A stretch of DNA of 64,000 bases from Filosporella fistucella (taxonomy: Eukaryota; Ascomycota; Leotiomycetes; Helotiales), in contig JAQJZZ010000008.1 of the NCBI GenBank assembly GCA_030077755.1, positions 3,224,001 to 3,288,000 of the forward strand. Direction: 5' to 3'. Below, piece after piece: positions 1 to 11,400 of this stretch (position 1 is its first letter; each line of letters starts with the position of its first letter). The notes below the pieces were generated by a model. That model saw only the letters and a list, made by a program, of their open reading frames with translations, had not been told where the DNA came from and did not search any database. Made by a program: the position numbers and the translations under genes.

Positions 1-1
1 A

Positions 2-1588
2 ACAGCGAAGAATTTCCTAGAGAAGAAAACCTTTCCAATTCCCACTGAGGATGAAAAATTGCTTCAAACAGCAATCGCGATCGGGGAATCGGTCGTTGCT
101 AATGGGATCTACAAGGCTATCAGCCAGTGGCATGAAATGCCTGTGTATGTGCACAACGAGTTACCCGAAGAGACGAGACGTGCTTGGGCACTCGACAATG
201 AGCCTAAAAATCCTACTTTGATGGGTGCAAATATGGTGCACATGTCGCAAACCTATGTGGCTAGTCAACTCTGGAAAGAAGATCCTACCGAAGGATTGCG
301 CGAGGCGGGAAGTGCTGCAAAGCAAGCCGCAGCTTTAGCTCAGGAACCTGAGCCAGAAAAGCGAACGAAGTCAAGAAAAGATGCTAGAGCGGCAAAGAAA
401 ACAGCAGATTCGACGCCCGCATTAGCTGGCGGTGTCGCTATTGGAAGCGAAATGAGTGCAAAGAGAGCTTCTCATGCGGCATCTTCTACAGTTATCTTGA
501 CTGGGAAAGATGGAGAGTCTTCATGGTCCTCGCTGGGTGCCAAGAAGGTAGCAATCGAAGGCCTCCGCAATGAAAACCAGCAGAAGAAAACTAATGATAA
601 CACAACACCAATGGTCAAGTCCAAATCTGCCCTGAAAACAGGCAAGCCCGATATTTCAGGAACTTTAGATCCTTCATCACCCCTTGCAGCTACGGCTATT
701 GTTTCTACCGCTTCTGCAAAGCTTTCCTACCTTATGGACTGCGTTATGGAGCATCAAAAAAAGGAGAAGATTATCATATTTTACGAGGCAGACAATGTTG
801 CGTGGTACATTGCGCAAGCGCTCGAATGTCTGGGCGTCAAGCATCTCATTTATGCAAAATCATTGTCCTCTGCCAGAAGATCACAGTACGTGGTCACTTT
901 CAACCACTCCCCACGTTTCCGTGTACTCCTCATGGATGTCTCGCAGGCTGCATATGGACTTGACATGAGCTCTGCCTCGAGAGTGTATTTCGTCAATCCG
1001 GTTTTCTCACCGCAAGTCGAAGCACAAGCTGTGAAGCGTGCACATCGTATTGGACAAACCAAACCTGTGTATGTCGAGACACTGGTTCTGAGGGGCAGTA
1101 TCGAAGAAGTGATGATTGAGAGACGAAAAGATATGAGTAACGAGGAGCATAATAAGTGCAAGAATCTGTTGGATGACCAGATGATGTATAACTGGGTGCG
1201 AAACGTTAGATTCCTGCCGATGCCCGACCTTGACGCCCCCGGCCCCGAGCAGATGGCTAAACTGAAGAATCCTCAATTAGTATTTGGAAGAGGGGTCGAT
1301 GGGAAGATCCACGATCCAGATGCTGATTTGGTGACGGAAGGCATTAGCCCGTCAGCAAAATCCAAAGGCAAGAGGAAGGCTGTTTTCGTTGAGGCTGGCG
1401 AGCAGCCATCGAATTCTTCGAGGAAGAAACTCCGATTTGGACCTGACATCGAAGAACAATCAGAGGAAGAAAATCCACCCCAATCAGTGAACACTTCTCA
1501 TATTGTCTGCTTCGACCGAGAGATACCAGATACGGAAGAGAGTTCATCTCGTGAAAAGGAGAAGAAGAAAGTTATGTGGGGCGATTGA
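2..1588 (+). CDS. SNF2-family ATPase, C-terminal helicase lobe (5' partial)
   Basis: The frame is open to base 2, so the gene starts left of the window and only its last 528 codons are seen. The stretch at about 760-1130 is the second RecA-like lobe of SNF2 ATPases: a conserved strand ending in IIFYE, a segment reading DMSSASRVYFVNP, and the motif VI block QAVKRAHRIGQTKPV with its arginine finger, followed by the brace-like VLRGSIEE. Upstream is a long low-complexity, lysine/alanine-rich insertion (about 300-700) separating it from earlier conserved sequence. The tail is acidic and basic with nuclear-localisation-like clusters (SKGKRKA, SRKKLRF). The family uses ATP to move along DNA, in chromatin remodelling or DNA repair. 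Which subfamily it belongs to cannot be told without the N-terminal half; a Rad5/Rad8- or HLTF-like role is possible but not shown. Confidence 0.85.
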   Translation, partial: TAKNFLEKKTFPIPTEDEKLLQTAIAIGESVVANGIYKAISQWHEMPVYVHNELPEETRRAWALDNEPKNPTLMGANMVHMSQTYVASQLWKEDPTEGLREAGSAAKQAAALAQEPEPEKRTKSRKDARAAKKTADSTPALAGGVAIGSEMSAKRASHAASSTVILTGKDGESSWSSLGAKKVAIEGLRNENQQKKTNDNTTPMVKSKSALKTGKPDISGTLDPSSPLAATAIVSTASAKLSYLMDCVMEHQKKEKIIIFYEADNVAWYIAQALECLGVKHLIYAKSLSSARRSQYVVTFNHSPRFRVLLMDVSQAAYGLDMSSASRVYFVNPVFSPQVEAQAVKRAHRIGQTKPVYVETLVLRGSIEEVMIERRKDMSNEEHNKCKNLLDDQMMYNWVRNVRFLPMPDLDAPGPEQMAKLKNPQLVFGRGVDGKIHDPDADLVTEGISPSAKSKGKRKAVFVEAGEQPSNSSRKKLRFGPDIEEQSEEENPPQSVNTSHIVCFDREIPDTEESSSREKEKKKVMWGD

Positions 1589-2070
1589 GCAACACCATAA
1601 TCTTCGACCGCCTTGTATGTAAATCATGAATGTACAAATAGATAAAGATAAAGAAGGAGTTTCGACCATATCACCGGTAGCCCCGGCTCATCTCAATACT
1701 TCACGGCAGTTCAGGTAAGTTGATCCCAGCACGTGACCTAACTGCAAGATGTCATCAACTTTATCTTTCGCATGAATACTTACAGTATTTGAATGAGCAG
1801 CAAGTGTTGACTGCCTGGACTACCTATTGCTACGTCCCTGGTAGATTACTTAACTGATTCCACGATATCCCGAAACACGCTGGGCTAGTGCTCTAGGTAC
1901 AGCGATCGCGAAGCGTTCCTGGGGTGCCGATGCGCTAAAGATGTCAATGCCGTCAACACTTACGCGCGAGACGGCTATTATTTAGCTACTTCTATAACTT
2001 GGAATGCCATTATTTTTTATCTTGAGGTCTTAATTCTCAGTCTTTACTGATTCTTGTTTTCTTGAATGTA
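1589..2070. other. intergenic, 3' end of SNF2 gene and promoter of NADH dehydrogenase
   Basis: No coding frame is supportable here. It must hold the terminator of the upstream gene and the promoter of the next one. The octamer GCGCTAAA lies at 1932-1939; its reverse complement TTTAGCGC recurs in three other promoters of this window (see findings). Confidence 0.6.
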
Positions 2071-3723
2071 ATGTTTAAATCTGTTACCCAATTGTCTCAT
2101 TGCATCGATATCTCTCTAAGACAAAAAGTGTCAGCCTCGTGTGCAAGGCTGAGCCTTGTTACCGGATTTCACCAACGGCTTTATCCAATTTCGAAGAAGG
2201 GATTCGCATCGATATCACTTCTTGCAAGCAGGGAGAGCCCCGATCAAATCAATTTTCCAAAAATGGCTCCCAAAACAAGATCACAGACTTCTTCGTCACC
2301 TTCCTCTTCCGCCATGTCGAGAAAAGCATCCTCATCCTCCTCTTTATCCTCTCAAGCCACCACTCCCTCTCCGACCCCCACCACCCAAAGCGAAGACAAA
2401 TCAACCATCCTCATCCTCGGTACCGGCTGGGCAGGCCAAACTCTCTCTACCCGCCTCTCCTCATCCCATTCCTGTCCATACAACCTAACCCTCCTCTCCC
2501 CCACCCGTACCAATGCTCTCACTCCCCTCCTAGCCAGCGCAGCCTGTTCGATCTTCGACTTCCGGATGGCGGAAGAACCGATCAGACGACTAAGTACAGC
2601 TGGAAAAGTAAAGAAGCTGCAGGTCTGGGTCCGCAGTGTGGATTTCGAGAGGAAAGTCGCTGTTTGTGTTCCCGCTGTGGGATCCAATGGTGATGAGCGG
2701 GGTGTTAAGGGGAGAGAGGGAGAAGTGGGCGTTGGAGATTCTACTGGCGAGAAAGAGGAGAGGAAAGAAGAGAGTTTCGAAATATCTTACGATAAACTTG
2801 TCCTTGCGCCTGGAAACGAAACAAATACTTTCTCTACTCCAGGAGTAGAACGGCATTGTCTTTTCATGCGCTCCGTAAAAGACGCTATGACGCTCCGCGA
2901 ACAAATCTTGGATTCTTTTGAGCTCGCTTCTCTCCCTCACATCTCGTCTACCAAGCAGTCTTCCCTCTTACATTTCATTATCATCGGTGGAGGACCAACT
3001 GGCACCGAATTAGCTGCTGAATTGGACGAATTAGTACACGCTCATTTATCACCTCTCTATCCCGGTCTTGGGGAGAAGGTAAAGATCAGCGTTGTAGATG
3101 TACAAGATAGAGTGTTAGGTGCTTTTGGAGAGAAATTAAGTGAATACGCCATGGATAAATTCAGAAGAAGGGGAGTAGAGATGCTGATGGGAAGAACGAT
3201 ACAGGGATTTGAGAAAGGTGTGATGAAAACGAAAGAAGATGGGATAATCGGGTTCGGGGTAGCGGTTTGGTGTGCGGGGAACAAGATGAGTGCTTTGGTC
3301 GAAGGAATGGATGTACAGAAGACGAAACAGGGCAGAATTATGACAGATAGGAGGTTAAGAGTTTTAAAGGATGGAGAGGTGATAGAGGATGTATATGCAC
3401 TGGGTGATGCGGCTGATATTGAGGGCGTGGAGTTACCTACTACAGCCGAAGTAGCAGTGCAGAAAGCGAGGTGGCTTGCTGGGTTTCTGCTGGATGGAGA
3501 GAAGGAAGGTAAATTTGAGTATGAGCAGAAGAGTATGGTGGCTTATATTGGGAGGAAAGATGGGATTGTGGGAGGAAAGGGGCAGGATTGGACGGGAGCG
3601 AGTGCGTGGTTAGCGTGGAGGAGTGGGAGTTTGGAGTGGACGAAGAGTTGGAGGAGGAAGGCTATGATTGTGATGTATTGGGTTATGAATAAATTGGATG
3701 GGAGAGAGATAGCTAGGAGATGA
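2071..3723 (+). CDS. type II (alternative) NADH:quinone oxidoreductase-like flavoprotein
   Basis: Single-exon frame of 550 aa from the first ATG. It carries two Rossmann dinucleotide folds: FAD motif GTGWAG at about residue 117-122 and NADH motif GGGPTGTE at about 310, followed by DVQDRVL. Near the end are the FAD-contacting YALGDAAD and the quinone-side block PTTAEVAVQKARWLAGFL, as in NDH-2 enzymes. These single-polypeptide dehydrogenases oxidise NADH at the mitochondrial inner membrane without pumping protons. The first 65 residues are rich in R, K, S and hydrophobics and could be a mitochondrial presequence, which favours the ATG at 2071. A second ATG at 2263 (context AAAATGGCT) would give a protein starting MAPKTRSQ and is a serious alternative. 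A glycine/glutamate-rich insert lies at about residues 210-240. The related AIF-like flavoprotein family is a less likely reading. Confidence 0.82.
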   Translation: MFKSVTQLSHCIDISLRQKVSASCARLSLVTGFHQRLYPISKKGFASISLLASRESPDQINFPKMAPKTRSQTSSSPSSSAMSRKASSSSSLSSQATTPSPTPTTQSEDKSTILILGTGWAGQTLSTRLSSSHSCPYNLTLLSPTRTNALTPLLASAACSIFDFRMAEEPIRRLSTAGKVKKLQVWVRSVDFERKVAVCVPAVGSNGDERGVKGREGEVGVGDSTGEKEERKEESFEISYDKLVLAPGNETNTFSTPGVERHCLFMRSVKDAMTLREQILDSFELASLPHISSTKQSSLLHFIIIGGGPTGTELAAELDELVHAHLSPLYPGLGEKVKISVVDVQDRVLGAFGEKLSEYAMDKFRRRGVEMLMGRTIQGFEKGVMKTKEDGIIGFGVAVWCAGNKMSALVEGMDVQKTKQGRIMTDRRLRVLKDGEVIEDVYALGDAADIEGVELPTTAEVAVQKARWLAGFLLDGEKEGKFEYEQKSMVAYIGRKDGIVGGKGQDWTGASAWLAWRSGSLEWTKSWRRKAMIVMYWVMNKLDGREIARR

Positions 3724-3985
3724 GTGGATACTTGATATCACAATATCACGTTGTAAAAGTTTCGAGTTCGTAATAATTTTGCATTCTGGCATTTACAATG
3801 CAGACTCCCATTCCTGTTGGGATTCTCCTCTCGAAATGATCCGAGTCCAAACTCTCAGAACCAAACGCCAGCCATTCCAGTATCATCCCGAGAAAACCAT
3901 CCCATCATGCTCGCAAGCTATGCAATTGCCACGCCGTAATTTCAAAAATCGACAGAATGACCCAATCCTCCCAAATTATTGTGCG

Positions 3986-6823
3986 TTACGCGAGATAGTT
4001 GTATGTAGGAACAGCAGCATCCTCAACTCGCTCCAAATATTCACGATCAATCAAACCCTCAATACGAATCTTCATCATTCCAAGATCTGGCTTGAAACGC
4101 TGAGCTAGCTGAGCGATAACCTCACTGATAAGCATTTGGTGGGTATTGGTTTTACGAGCCCTGTCAATATCGTTAGCTATACTTTCCCGAATTAGCCTCG
4201 CAAAACATACTTCATAATTCGCACAATGACAGTGTCGATGACATAACCTCGGTGCTTGTCGTTATCATCTTCTGTCTCCTTACGCTCCTCATCGCCTTCG
4301 ACTTTGTTTAATGCTCCTCCTAGCATAACAGGCGCCTTGATCTTTACTGCCTTGCTTGTGAAAGCTGCATTGAAAGTGAAGGTATCTCCGGGTTTTGGCA
4401 TGTCCTTGGTCGGAGGATTCTTCAACAAAACTCGCGCTTTGGGAAGCACAGCGAGAGTAGTGAGCATGCGCGATAACTCATTTGGAGGAATATTCGTACG
4501 TTGCTGAATCTCATCAAATGACAGGGACTCGCCATCGGCTAAATCATTGAACAACAGCAAGATGATCATGCCGTAAGTTGGGACATTCAGCTCGTGCCTA
4601 CGCTCCCGTCCAAAAATGCCTTCCTTGCCAGGGATCTTTGGGAAAACACATTTGATGTCTGCACTTCCCAAGAACCCGAGCCAGGTAAGCATCCTTCCAT
4701 TTCGTTCCTTGAGATAGAATGCCTTGAACGACTCCTGAAGGTTGTTGATCTCTGTAGGCCATGTACAAGCTGTTTGCGTGCCATCATCCCGCCGCGAAGA
4801 GTTACCTCCCATTGACTCCATGGGCCAGTAGTTGGAAGTCAAAACATTGATGCCAAGCTCAATCTGCTTTCGGTCAAGGTCTCCAAGATTGGCAATGTGA
4901 GTGCGATAACCTGAAGTCAGCTCTTCAGACATACTCATGTCCTTGAACATTCCTTCTAATTTGGTCGTGAACGAATTTCCAATCTCAAGCTTCATCCTTG
5001 ATATCATTTGCTTCTCCACATCAGCACTTTCTGACTTTCCATGTAACAATCTTCGAGCAAGATGCTTCTTGTAATATCGCTCAAACATATCCTTGTCCTG
5101 GATGTATCGTAACAACGTCGTGGCCTTGTCCAAGACGTCATCAATCTCTACTTCAGTCTTTCCCTTGATGCCTCTCTTCAAGTTATCATCAATAAATAAA
5201 GACACATACTCTGAACATCTTGGAAAAAGATTGATAAAATCCGAAAAGCTCTTGGTAAGTGCGGTTTGTAGAATCAAATCTTCGTTAAGACATCTCTTCC
5301 ACATTGTATCGAATTTTTCTTTCAATTGCAGAACTTCGCCAACCCATCTAATAGCAGCAGCCGTTGATTTAGCCGCAGCCGTTAGCTTGGGAGCCTTGGC
5401 TTTCTCGCCATTTTCAGGTGCATCCCCTTCTTCAGTAGCTACGACAGAAAAGTCTGTATTCTGAATTGTTTTGTTGATTTCTGAGCCTAGATCGACAACC
5501 CTCGATTGAAGTGCAACTTTCAATGGCTCTTTTGATGGATCTACTCTGGAGATAAGCTGGTACAGGAGCGTAAGGTCTTCGTATCGGTCGTTCTCGATCA
5601 TTGATTTGATGCCACTGCCTTCCATTGACAGGAAATCCGTCAAATGACTGCTGATCATTTCCGCCTCGACCACCTTGGCGATCTTATGTGTTGTAAGAGT
5701 CGATATGGTTGTTTCACAGCGAGTCTCTTCCTCATCCAGCCGCTTCTTGGCCTGTCGCAGCCAAGTGCCAGCATCCGAGTCCCTAAGAAGTGCAGAACAT
5801 TCAGCTTTGTAGAAATCCCGACTAGCTCTCAAGAATTCGGGCTCGAAGATTGTGATGTACAGCTTGTCGCCTTGATTTTCCTCGTCAGATTCGTAAAGTC
5901 CCTCAAGCATATAGGCACATGCTCGAATCAGAGCTTTATCAATTACATCGCCATCTCGTTCCATTCCGATCTGGTCCAACAATACGGCATTTAGGATATC
6001 GAATGTACGGAGATCTGATCCAGAAAGTTGTCCTCGGATGATGTGATCCCTAAACAGTCCCATGGAAGTTATAAAGATAGACGCCTTCCGGTTGTCAGTG
6101 CAGTACACCCGGTCCATATACATCAAAACATCGGTTGTCATGTTCATGACTGTAATATGATCCGACCATGATGCTTTCAGGCCTCGGAGGAAAGCTTCCC
6201 CAGTAATTCGTCTCTCGTTGGCAGTGACCCCAGAAACCCCGCCCATGCTGATGTTGATGAGATTGTTTGTGATCAAAAGGCGAATTTTGGGCATAACCTC
6301 CGTGCCAAACCATTGTTCTTCAAATTCCTTTACTCGATCGTAGAGCTTGTCGCCTTGTTTCTTGAGAACAATTTTGTAAGATGCGCGGTAGATTTGCTCG
6401 AAGGAGAGTGTGGAGGCATTTTTGGTATGAATCTCTTGGAGGGCCGATCGTAGAATATCCCACTGACTTTCGAAATCTCCCTGCTCGCCATGGCCCATGG
6501 GACCCTACGATAAAGCTTTATTAGCATCCATTGTGTAAAATAATCAAAGATATAATGGAACTTGTCAAGCTCGGGAGTGTGCAGTACAGTTCCAAGACGA
6601 CTCAGCTCAGTCGCATACGCAACGGCGGCTTTGTAACTCTCCTGGGTCGCCATTACTGATGGCGACAGCGAGAATTAATATTCCCAACCTGATCTCTGCG
6701 AGATTGTAATTCAATAAGTTGCTAGAATTGCGTGCAAAGAGATGTCCGGTGAATGGTGGGGTGGGATCAAGAACATACCCTCCTAGGCGGCCGAATCTTT
6801 TGTCTTCCACGACCCGAAATCAT
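3986..6823 (-). CDS. CUL3: cullin-3, scaffold of CRL3 ubiquitin ligases
   Basis: Three exons: 6823-6779, 6504-4211 and 4160-3986, giving 837 aa. Exon 1 is only 45 nt (15 codons) and reads as the cullin-3 start, with the basic KIRPPRR block; the next exon continues with the helical N-terminal repeats that bind BTB adaptors (FESQWDILRSALQEIHTKN). The cullin homology domain contains the signature FERYYKKHLARRLL. The last exon supplies the winged-helix/neddylation domain and the canonical C-terminus YNYLA. The NEDD8 acceptor is lysine 780 in IVRIMK, and its codon is split by the 50-nt intron 2 (4161-4210). Intron 1 (6505-6778) is unusually long at 274 nt. Family knowledge: CUL3 binds RBX1 through the C-terminal domain and BTB proteins through the N-terminus. 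It is divergently transcribed from ZIM17 across a 443-bp shared promoter. Confidence 0.95.
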
Positions 6824-7266
6824 CTCTTCGCCTTTAACAGCGCAAAATATGGGTTGAGTCCTTCTTAGGGTTTAAAACAAGTCTCGACAGCGCCGATTCC
6901 AAGCTGTTCGCGGGGTTCTTGCAAGGCTATGGCAGGTGCCGCCGTGATTATGACTCCATCAACGTGTGAGCGACTGGTATTTATCTGTTCGCGGTTGTTT
7001 GAATTAGTGAAGGGTATGACTGAAGATTAGGGACTGAGAAATACGTCCTTGTTGTAAGAAGTGAATAAATTTACAAGTCAACCTTCAAGTTCTGGTGTGC
7101 CATCCATAAACAGCGATCCATCGGCCCGAAATTAATCCATTTGGTTTAGCGCAGGGCTGACAAAAGTTTGTAAGTTGCCGCCTTATGAAGCGGCGATGTC
7201 CAATCTCAGCCTCCAGAAACATTTTGAATCTACAACATCAGACTTCATACAAAGCTATCCACCACA
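6824..7266. promoter_or_regulatory. bidirectional promoter between CUL3 and ZIM17
   Basis: A 443-bp gene-free interval separates the divergent starts of CUL3 (6823, minus) and ZIM17 (7267, plus). It contains ATTTGGTTTAGCGC at 7139-7152, which is repeated exactly in the other divergent promoter of this window at 16547-16560, at a similar distance (about 115 bp) from the rightward ATG. No TATA box is evident. Confidence 0.55.
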
Positions 7267-7865
7267 ATGCCACCAAGTATTATCCCCTTATCAATGTTTC
7301 GTGGAATACCTCGTATATCACGATCATTTGGACCTGCCATAGCAAGACAATCAGGAATCTCGACAAATTTATTGCGAACACCAGCTTCTCTTTCTGCACG
7401 ATTTAACAGCAGCAATAGCAGGCCTCTTTACGAAAGCGCACCGAAGACCAATTCTCACAAACCTCATACATCCCCGAAAGTTCCAAAACCAGAATATGAA
7501 ATGACATTCACATGTAAACCATGTTCAACAAGGAGTACACACCGAGTTAGCAAGCAGGGGTATCATTATGGTTCTGTGCTTATAACTTGTCCAGAATGCA
7601 GGAACAGACATGTTATCAGTGATCATTTAAATGTAGGTCATATATATGAATAGTGAACATGTTGATAGAGAGCTAATGGTTCTGGTAGATATTCGGAGAT
7701 AGACATCTGACGATTGAGGATTTGATGAAGGAAAGGGGACAATTGGTTAAGAAGGGAACATTGAGTGAAGATGGAGATGTGGAATTCTGGGAAGATGGAA
7801 CAACTACCAAACGGGACAAGGCGAGTTCGACGAAAAGCGATGATGTGCCTAAAGGGATTGAATGA
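7267..7865 (+). CDS. ZIM17: mitochondrial Hsp70 escort protein, DNL-type zinc finger
   Basis: Two exons, 7267-7632 and 7689-7865, joined in phase 0 across a 56-nt intron (GTAGGT...GGTAG), giving 180 aa. Without splicing the frame stops 7 codons into the intron. The N-terminal ~55 residues are rich in R, S and hydrophobics with no acids, as expected of a mitochondrial presequence. The zinc finger has two CxxC pairs (C83/C86 and C108/C111) followed by the family block RNRHVISDHLN and then the sequence IFGD encoded by exon 2. Zim17/Hep1/Tim15 keeps mitochondrial Hsp70 soluble and so supports matrix protein import and folding. The C-terminal tail is charged (WEDGTTTKRDKASSTKSDD). Splicing is needed to complete the domain, which supports this model strongly. 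Confidence 0.93.
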
Positions 7866-8406
7866 AGTATACCGAGGTGACGGATATATCCCGAAGCGGT
7901 GGGGAATCGCAGTGCAGAGATCAAGCTGCCCCTTAGTAAGGCATGGATTGACTCGCAAGCTTATAACGGCTGAGAGAGAGCGCAGATTTGACTCTGAACC
8001 AGGGACGATAAAAGAGACGGGAGATCTCCTCGATATCATCCAAGGAGTGTAGGAGTAACGGCCGTCGACAGGATTCTTGCGACATAACGATTCCCCATTC
8101 ATGTATAGCATTGTGCACTTCTGCCCCAGAGCTTTTGAAAATGGCCATAGCTCAGTATTGTGCACAGGAAACTATAATAATCGCAGAGAAAGATATTCTC
8201 AACTTGTATTATCATCATGTATGTTTCAAATTAAGAACAGCGATCTCCAAGGAAAATATGTGGAAAACCTCAATCTAGCCTCTAGCTAATCTACAGCCAC
8301 ATGCTCGCGATGCTATGCTATGCACCTCACAACACCAAATCCAACAATTTTTCCACCCAACGCCAACCATACATGTCCCCTGTCTATTGACAACATCAAC
8401 ACACAA
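7866..8406. other. convergent intergenic region (ZIM17 / UTP20 3' ends)
   Basis: The interval lies between two genes that point at each other, so it should contain both terminators and no promoter. A 175-codon frame on the minus strand (7638-8165) overlaps the ZIM17 second exon and has no recognisable domain; I treat it as a shadow. Confidence 0.6.
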
Positions 8407-11400
8407 CTAATACTCCATCCTCCTATCCCTGTGCTCTCTCCCTCTCTCCTTCCTACGTTCTTTCTTCCTAACAACCTTCTTCCTCTTATCCTCCCCATAC
8501 CTCTCGGGCTGACTAACAGCCTCAATTTTCCTCTTCCTCGCTCTCCCCTCTCTCCTCACTTTCACACCCTCTCTGACCTTCAGCAACGCGCCCATATACG
8601 CCTCCGTGCCCATCTTCTTCTTCAATCCCTCCATGATCTCCTCACTTGCCGTACGTAATTTCTCGAAAGACAGCTTGAAATCTTCGTCTGTGGAGTAGGG
8701 AGGAGGAATAGAGGGATCGGTCAAGTTGTGGAGGGGAAGAAGAATGGTTTCGAGACTTGGAGTCAGTGTCGTGACGGGGAGAGTAGTGGCGAGATGGTTG
8801 AGTAGAGCGAGAGAGGAGGTTTTGGGTATAAGCATTGGCGCTCTTGGTGGTGGGGTGATTTCACGGCGCAGGATGAAACTCAGTCGTCCAAACAGGAACT
8901 CCAGCGCAGAGCGTTTGTCACCTTCTTCCACCTCCTCGTCTTGTTCTTCGTCGTCAGATTCTGCTTCCGTGGTTGGACGCCATTTCAATTCATTGGCGCC
9001 AGCGCAACGGCCGAGGAAAACGAGGTTCTTGACTATCTCATCTGCGAGGGAACTTGTGAGGTTGGGGGTTTTGAACATATGGGATACGCGACGCATGAGC
9101 TCCGTAATATCCTCTGCGTTGAGCTTCAATCCACCAGACCCTTTCATGGGGAGTATGAGTCCTGCTTCAGCATTGTGACGTGCAAAATCGGTGAAGAAGA
9201 TAGAAGCAAGTTTTGCCGCAGACAGCTTGACCCATGCATTGGGATATGTTAAACACGTGCGGGAAGCAGTCCAGAAGGTCTTTGTCTTGCTTGCCAGCAT
9301 AGGCTCGGGGAATTTCTGCACGAGGGTACATGCCAATTCCAAGGAGCCATAAAGTTGTTGCCAGTCTGCCTCGGGATCTTTGGCAGTCTGGAAGACGGAC
9401 AAGATTTTCTCTTGTAACATAGCGACATCTGAGTCGTCGGATTGAGACTCGAAGTAAAACCCGTATGTTTGTAGGGTCATGTAGACCACATTTGGTTTTT
9501 CACCCTGCACCCATGTACGCATGCTCGATTTGAATCCTTCAAGTCGTTCGTCATCTGCGTTCTTGAATATCAATTTTAAGACTTCAGCTGCTGAAAGGCG
9601 ACACTTCTCACTCTCGTCTGAGAGTGCCAGAAACAGTGGTAAGAAGCATCTCTTGGCCACTTCCTGTACATAATCATCAGACGACTTGGATAATAGAAGA
9701 TGAATGACTTCCAAAATTGAGAGACGGCCACCTTCTCGATCGTAGTTCAAGTTGGCGGTGATGAAATCCAATTGTTTCGACCAACGCTTCTTCGTTTGCG
9801 GATAGTCTCTCAGAAATTGGAAATATGCACCTCTCGCTAGATCTCTTGTATCTTTGTCGTCATTTGTAACCATCACAGTTCCAACATAGTCCAGTATATC
9901 ATATACAATAGCTGTCTCGACCTTCGCGTCCAACACGGCTCTCAAGAAATTAAATGTTACATGTCTTCGTTCTGGCTCGGTAATATCGTCTCGGAGTCGG
10001 CTCAGGAGCTCATCCACTGCTGTATCCTTAATAATCACATCTCGTCGATCGCGGAGAATGACTGAAACGAGCTTCAATGAAGCTTGTGATATATCCGACG
10101 ATGTTGATGAGTTTCCGGCAATTGCCTTCCGTGCTTCTGCAGCAGCGATCCTGTAAAGATCATTACCATCACTTTTGAGGGGCACCTTGACGATGGTAGT
10201 CAGAAGTCTGAAAGCGGCGACCTTCACTTCTTCCTCAGATTCCACAACCGCATCACCGAGGATAGGTAAGAATCCAGCCAGATTGCTCAACGTTCGAAGA
10301 TCGTCGTACTTTTTGAGGACAGATCGAAGGACATCGAATGCAAATCGGACAAGCTTGTAAGTGTAAATTGAGGTCCCACCACGAGCGTCGCCTCTCTTTG
10401 CACCTTTTTGGATGAGATACTTCTTCAGTTTTCGATCAGTCCTGTCTTTTTCCTTGGGCTTCTCGCCACTAAGGACATCTTTGATAACTTCATAGCAGAA
10501 TATCAAACTATCTCGACTCTGTGCTGCTGAGTTTCTGAGAAGCCCATTGGTGATCCTGTTCAAGAGCTCATCGATCTTGCGAACCATCTTTAAGTTGAGT
10601 TTCTCCTTCAGAAGCATTCTGATAGGCTTGACAATGTCCGTTAACCGACTTAGTGTAGCAGTACGTGCAATTAATTCCATCGAATCGTAACTTTTGCTGC
10701 TTTTGACCTCCTTCATCTTGCTTGTGTAGTCTTCGGCATCCTTTTCCTGACCTGCCGTTCCAAAAATGTCGTCCATGATGACCTGAACTATTGGCGTAAG
10801 ACAGTAGTCAAGATCTCCAGGAGAATATTCTGGTATGGTGGCAACCAGGATCGAATGCATGGTGTAAGATAGAACGTGGACTTGTGATCCAGTTCCTAGA
10901 GCCCCGCGCAATTCCTTGAGGACGAAACCAAAACAAGATGGTCCGAGGAGCACACAAATTTTGGTCAATGTATCCCGGGTCATGTCTCGAGAGGTTTGAG
11001 CTTTACTCCTCAGGATATGGCATATGTCCGTCAGCACAGCCGGTAATCGTGACTTCATTTGATCTTCCGGTAACAACTTCAATAATCTGACCACGATAAC
11101 TGCAACGGGAACACGGAGACTAACAGTCGACTCGTCCTTATCGTGCAGATAAGAAGTAAGCGACGGTAGAATATTCGACGTGAGATCGTCCGCAAGCTTT
11201 TGTTGGCTTGGCATAGTTATGGCTAATGTGCATCGCTTTTTCTTGGGCTCATCGACATCCATGGACGAAGTATCCTCGTCTTCGGCAGCAAGAGCCAGCG
11301 CATCAATAACTCTACCAAGTAGTCGAATGATCTGCTTTTCAAGATCCGGCTTTGCCTGGACGTATCCAATGAACCGTCTGAGCATTGCACGGTATTGTGG

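Noticed and set aside
6330..6653. 107-codon minus-strand frame starting MATQESYK, as a possible alternative first exon or separate gene.
   Set aside because: The 15-codon exon at 6823-6779 joins CUL3 in phase and matches the cullin-3 N-terminus, so this frame lies in an intron and overlaps CUL3 out of phase.
7638..8165. 175-codon minus-strand frame.
   Set aside because: It overlaps the ZIM17 second exon on the opposite strand, has no domain and unnatural composition.
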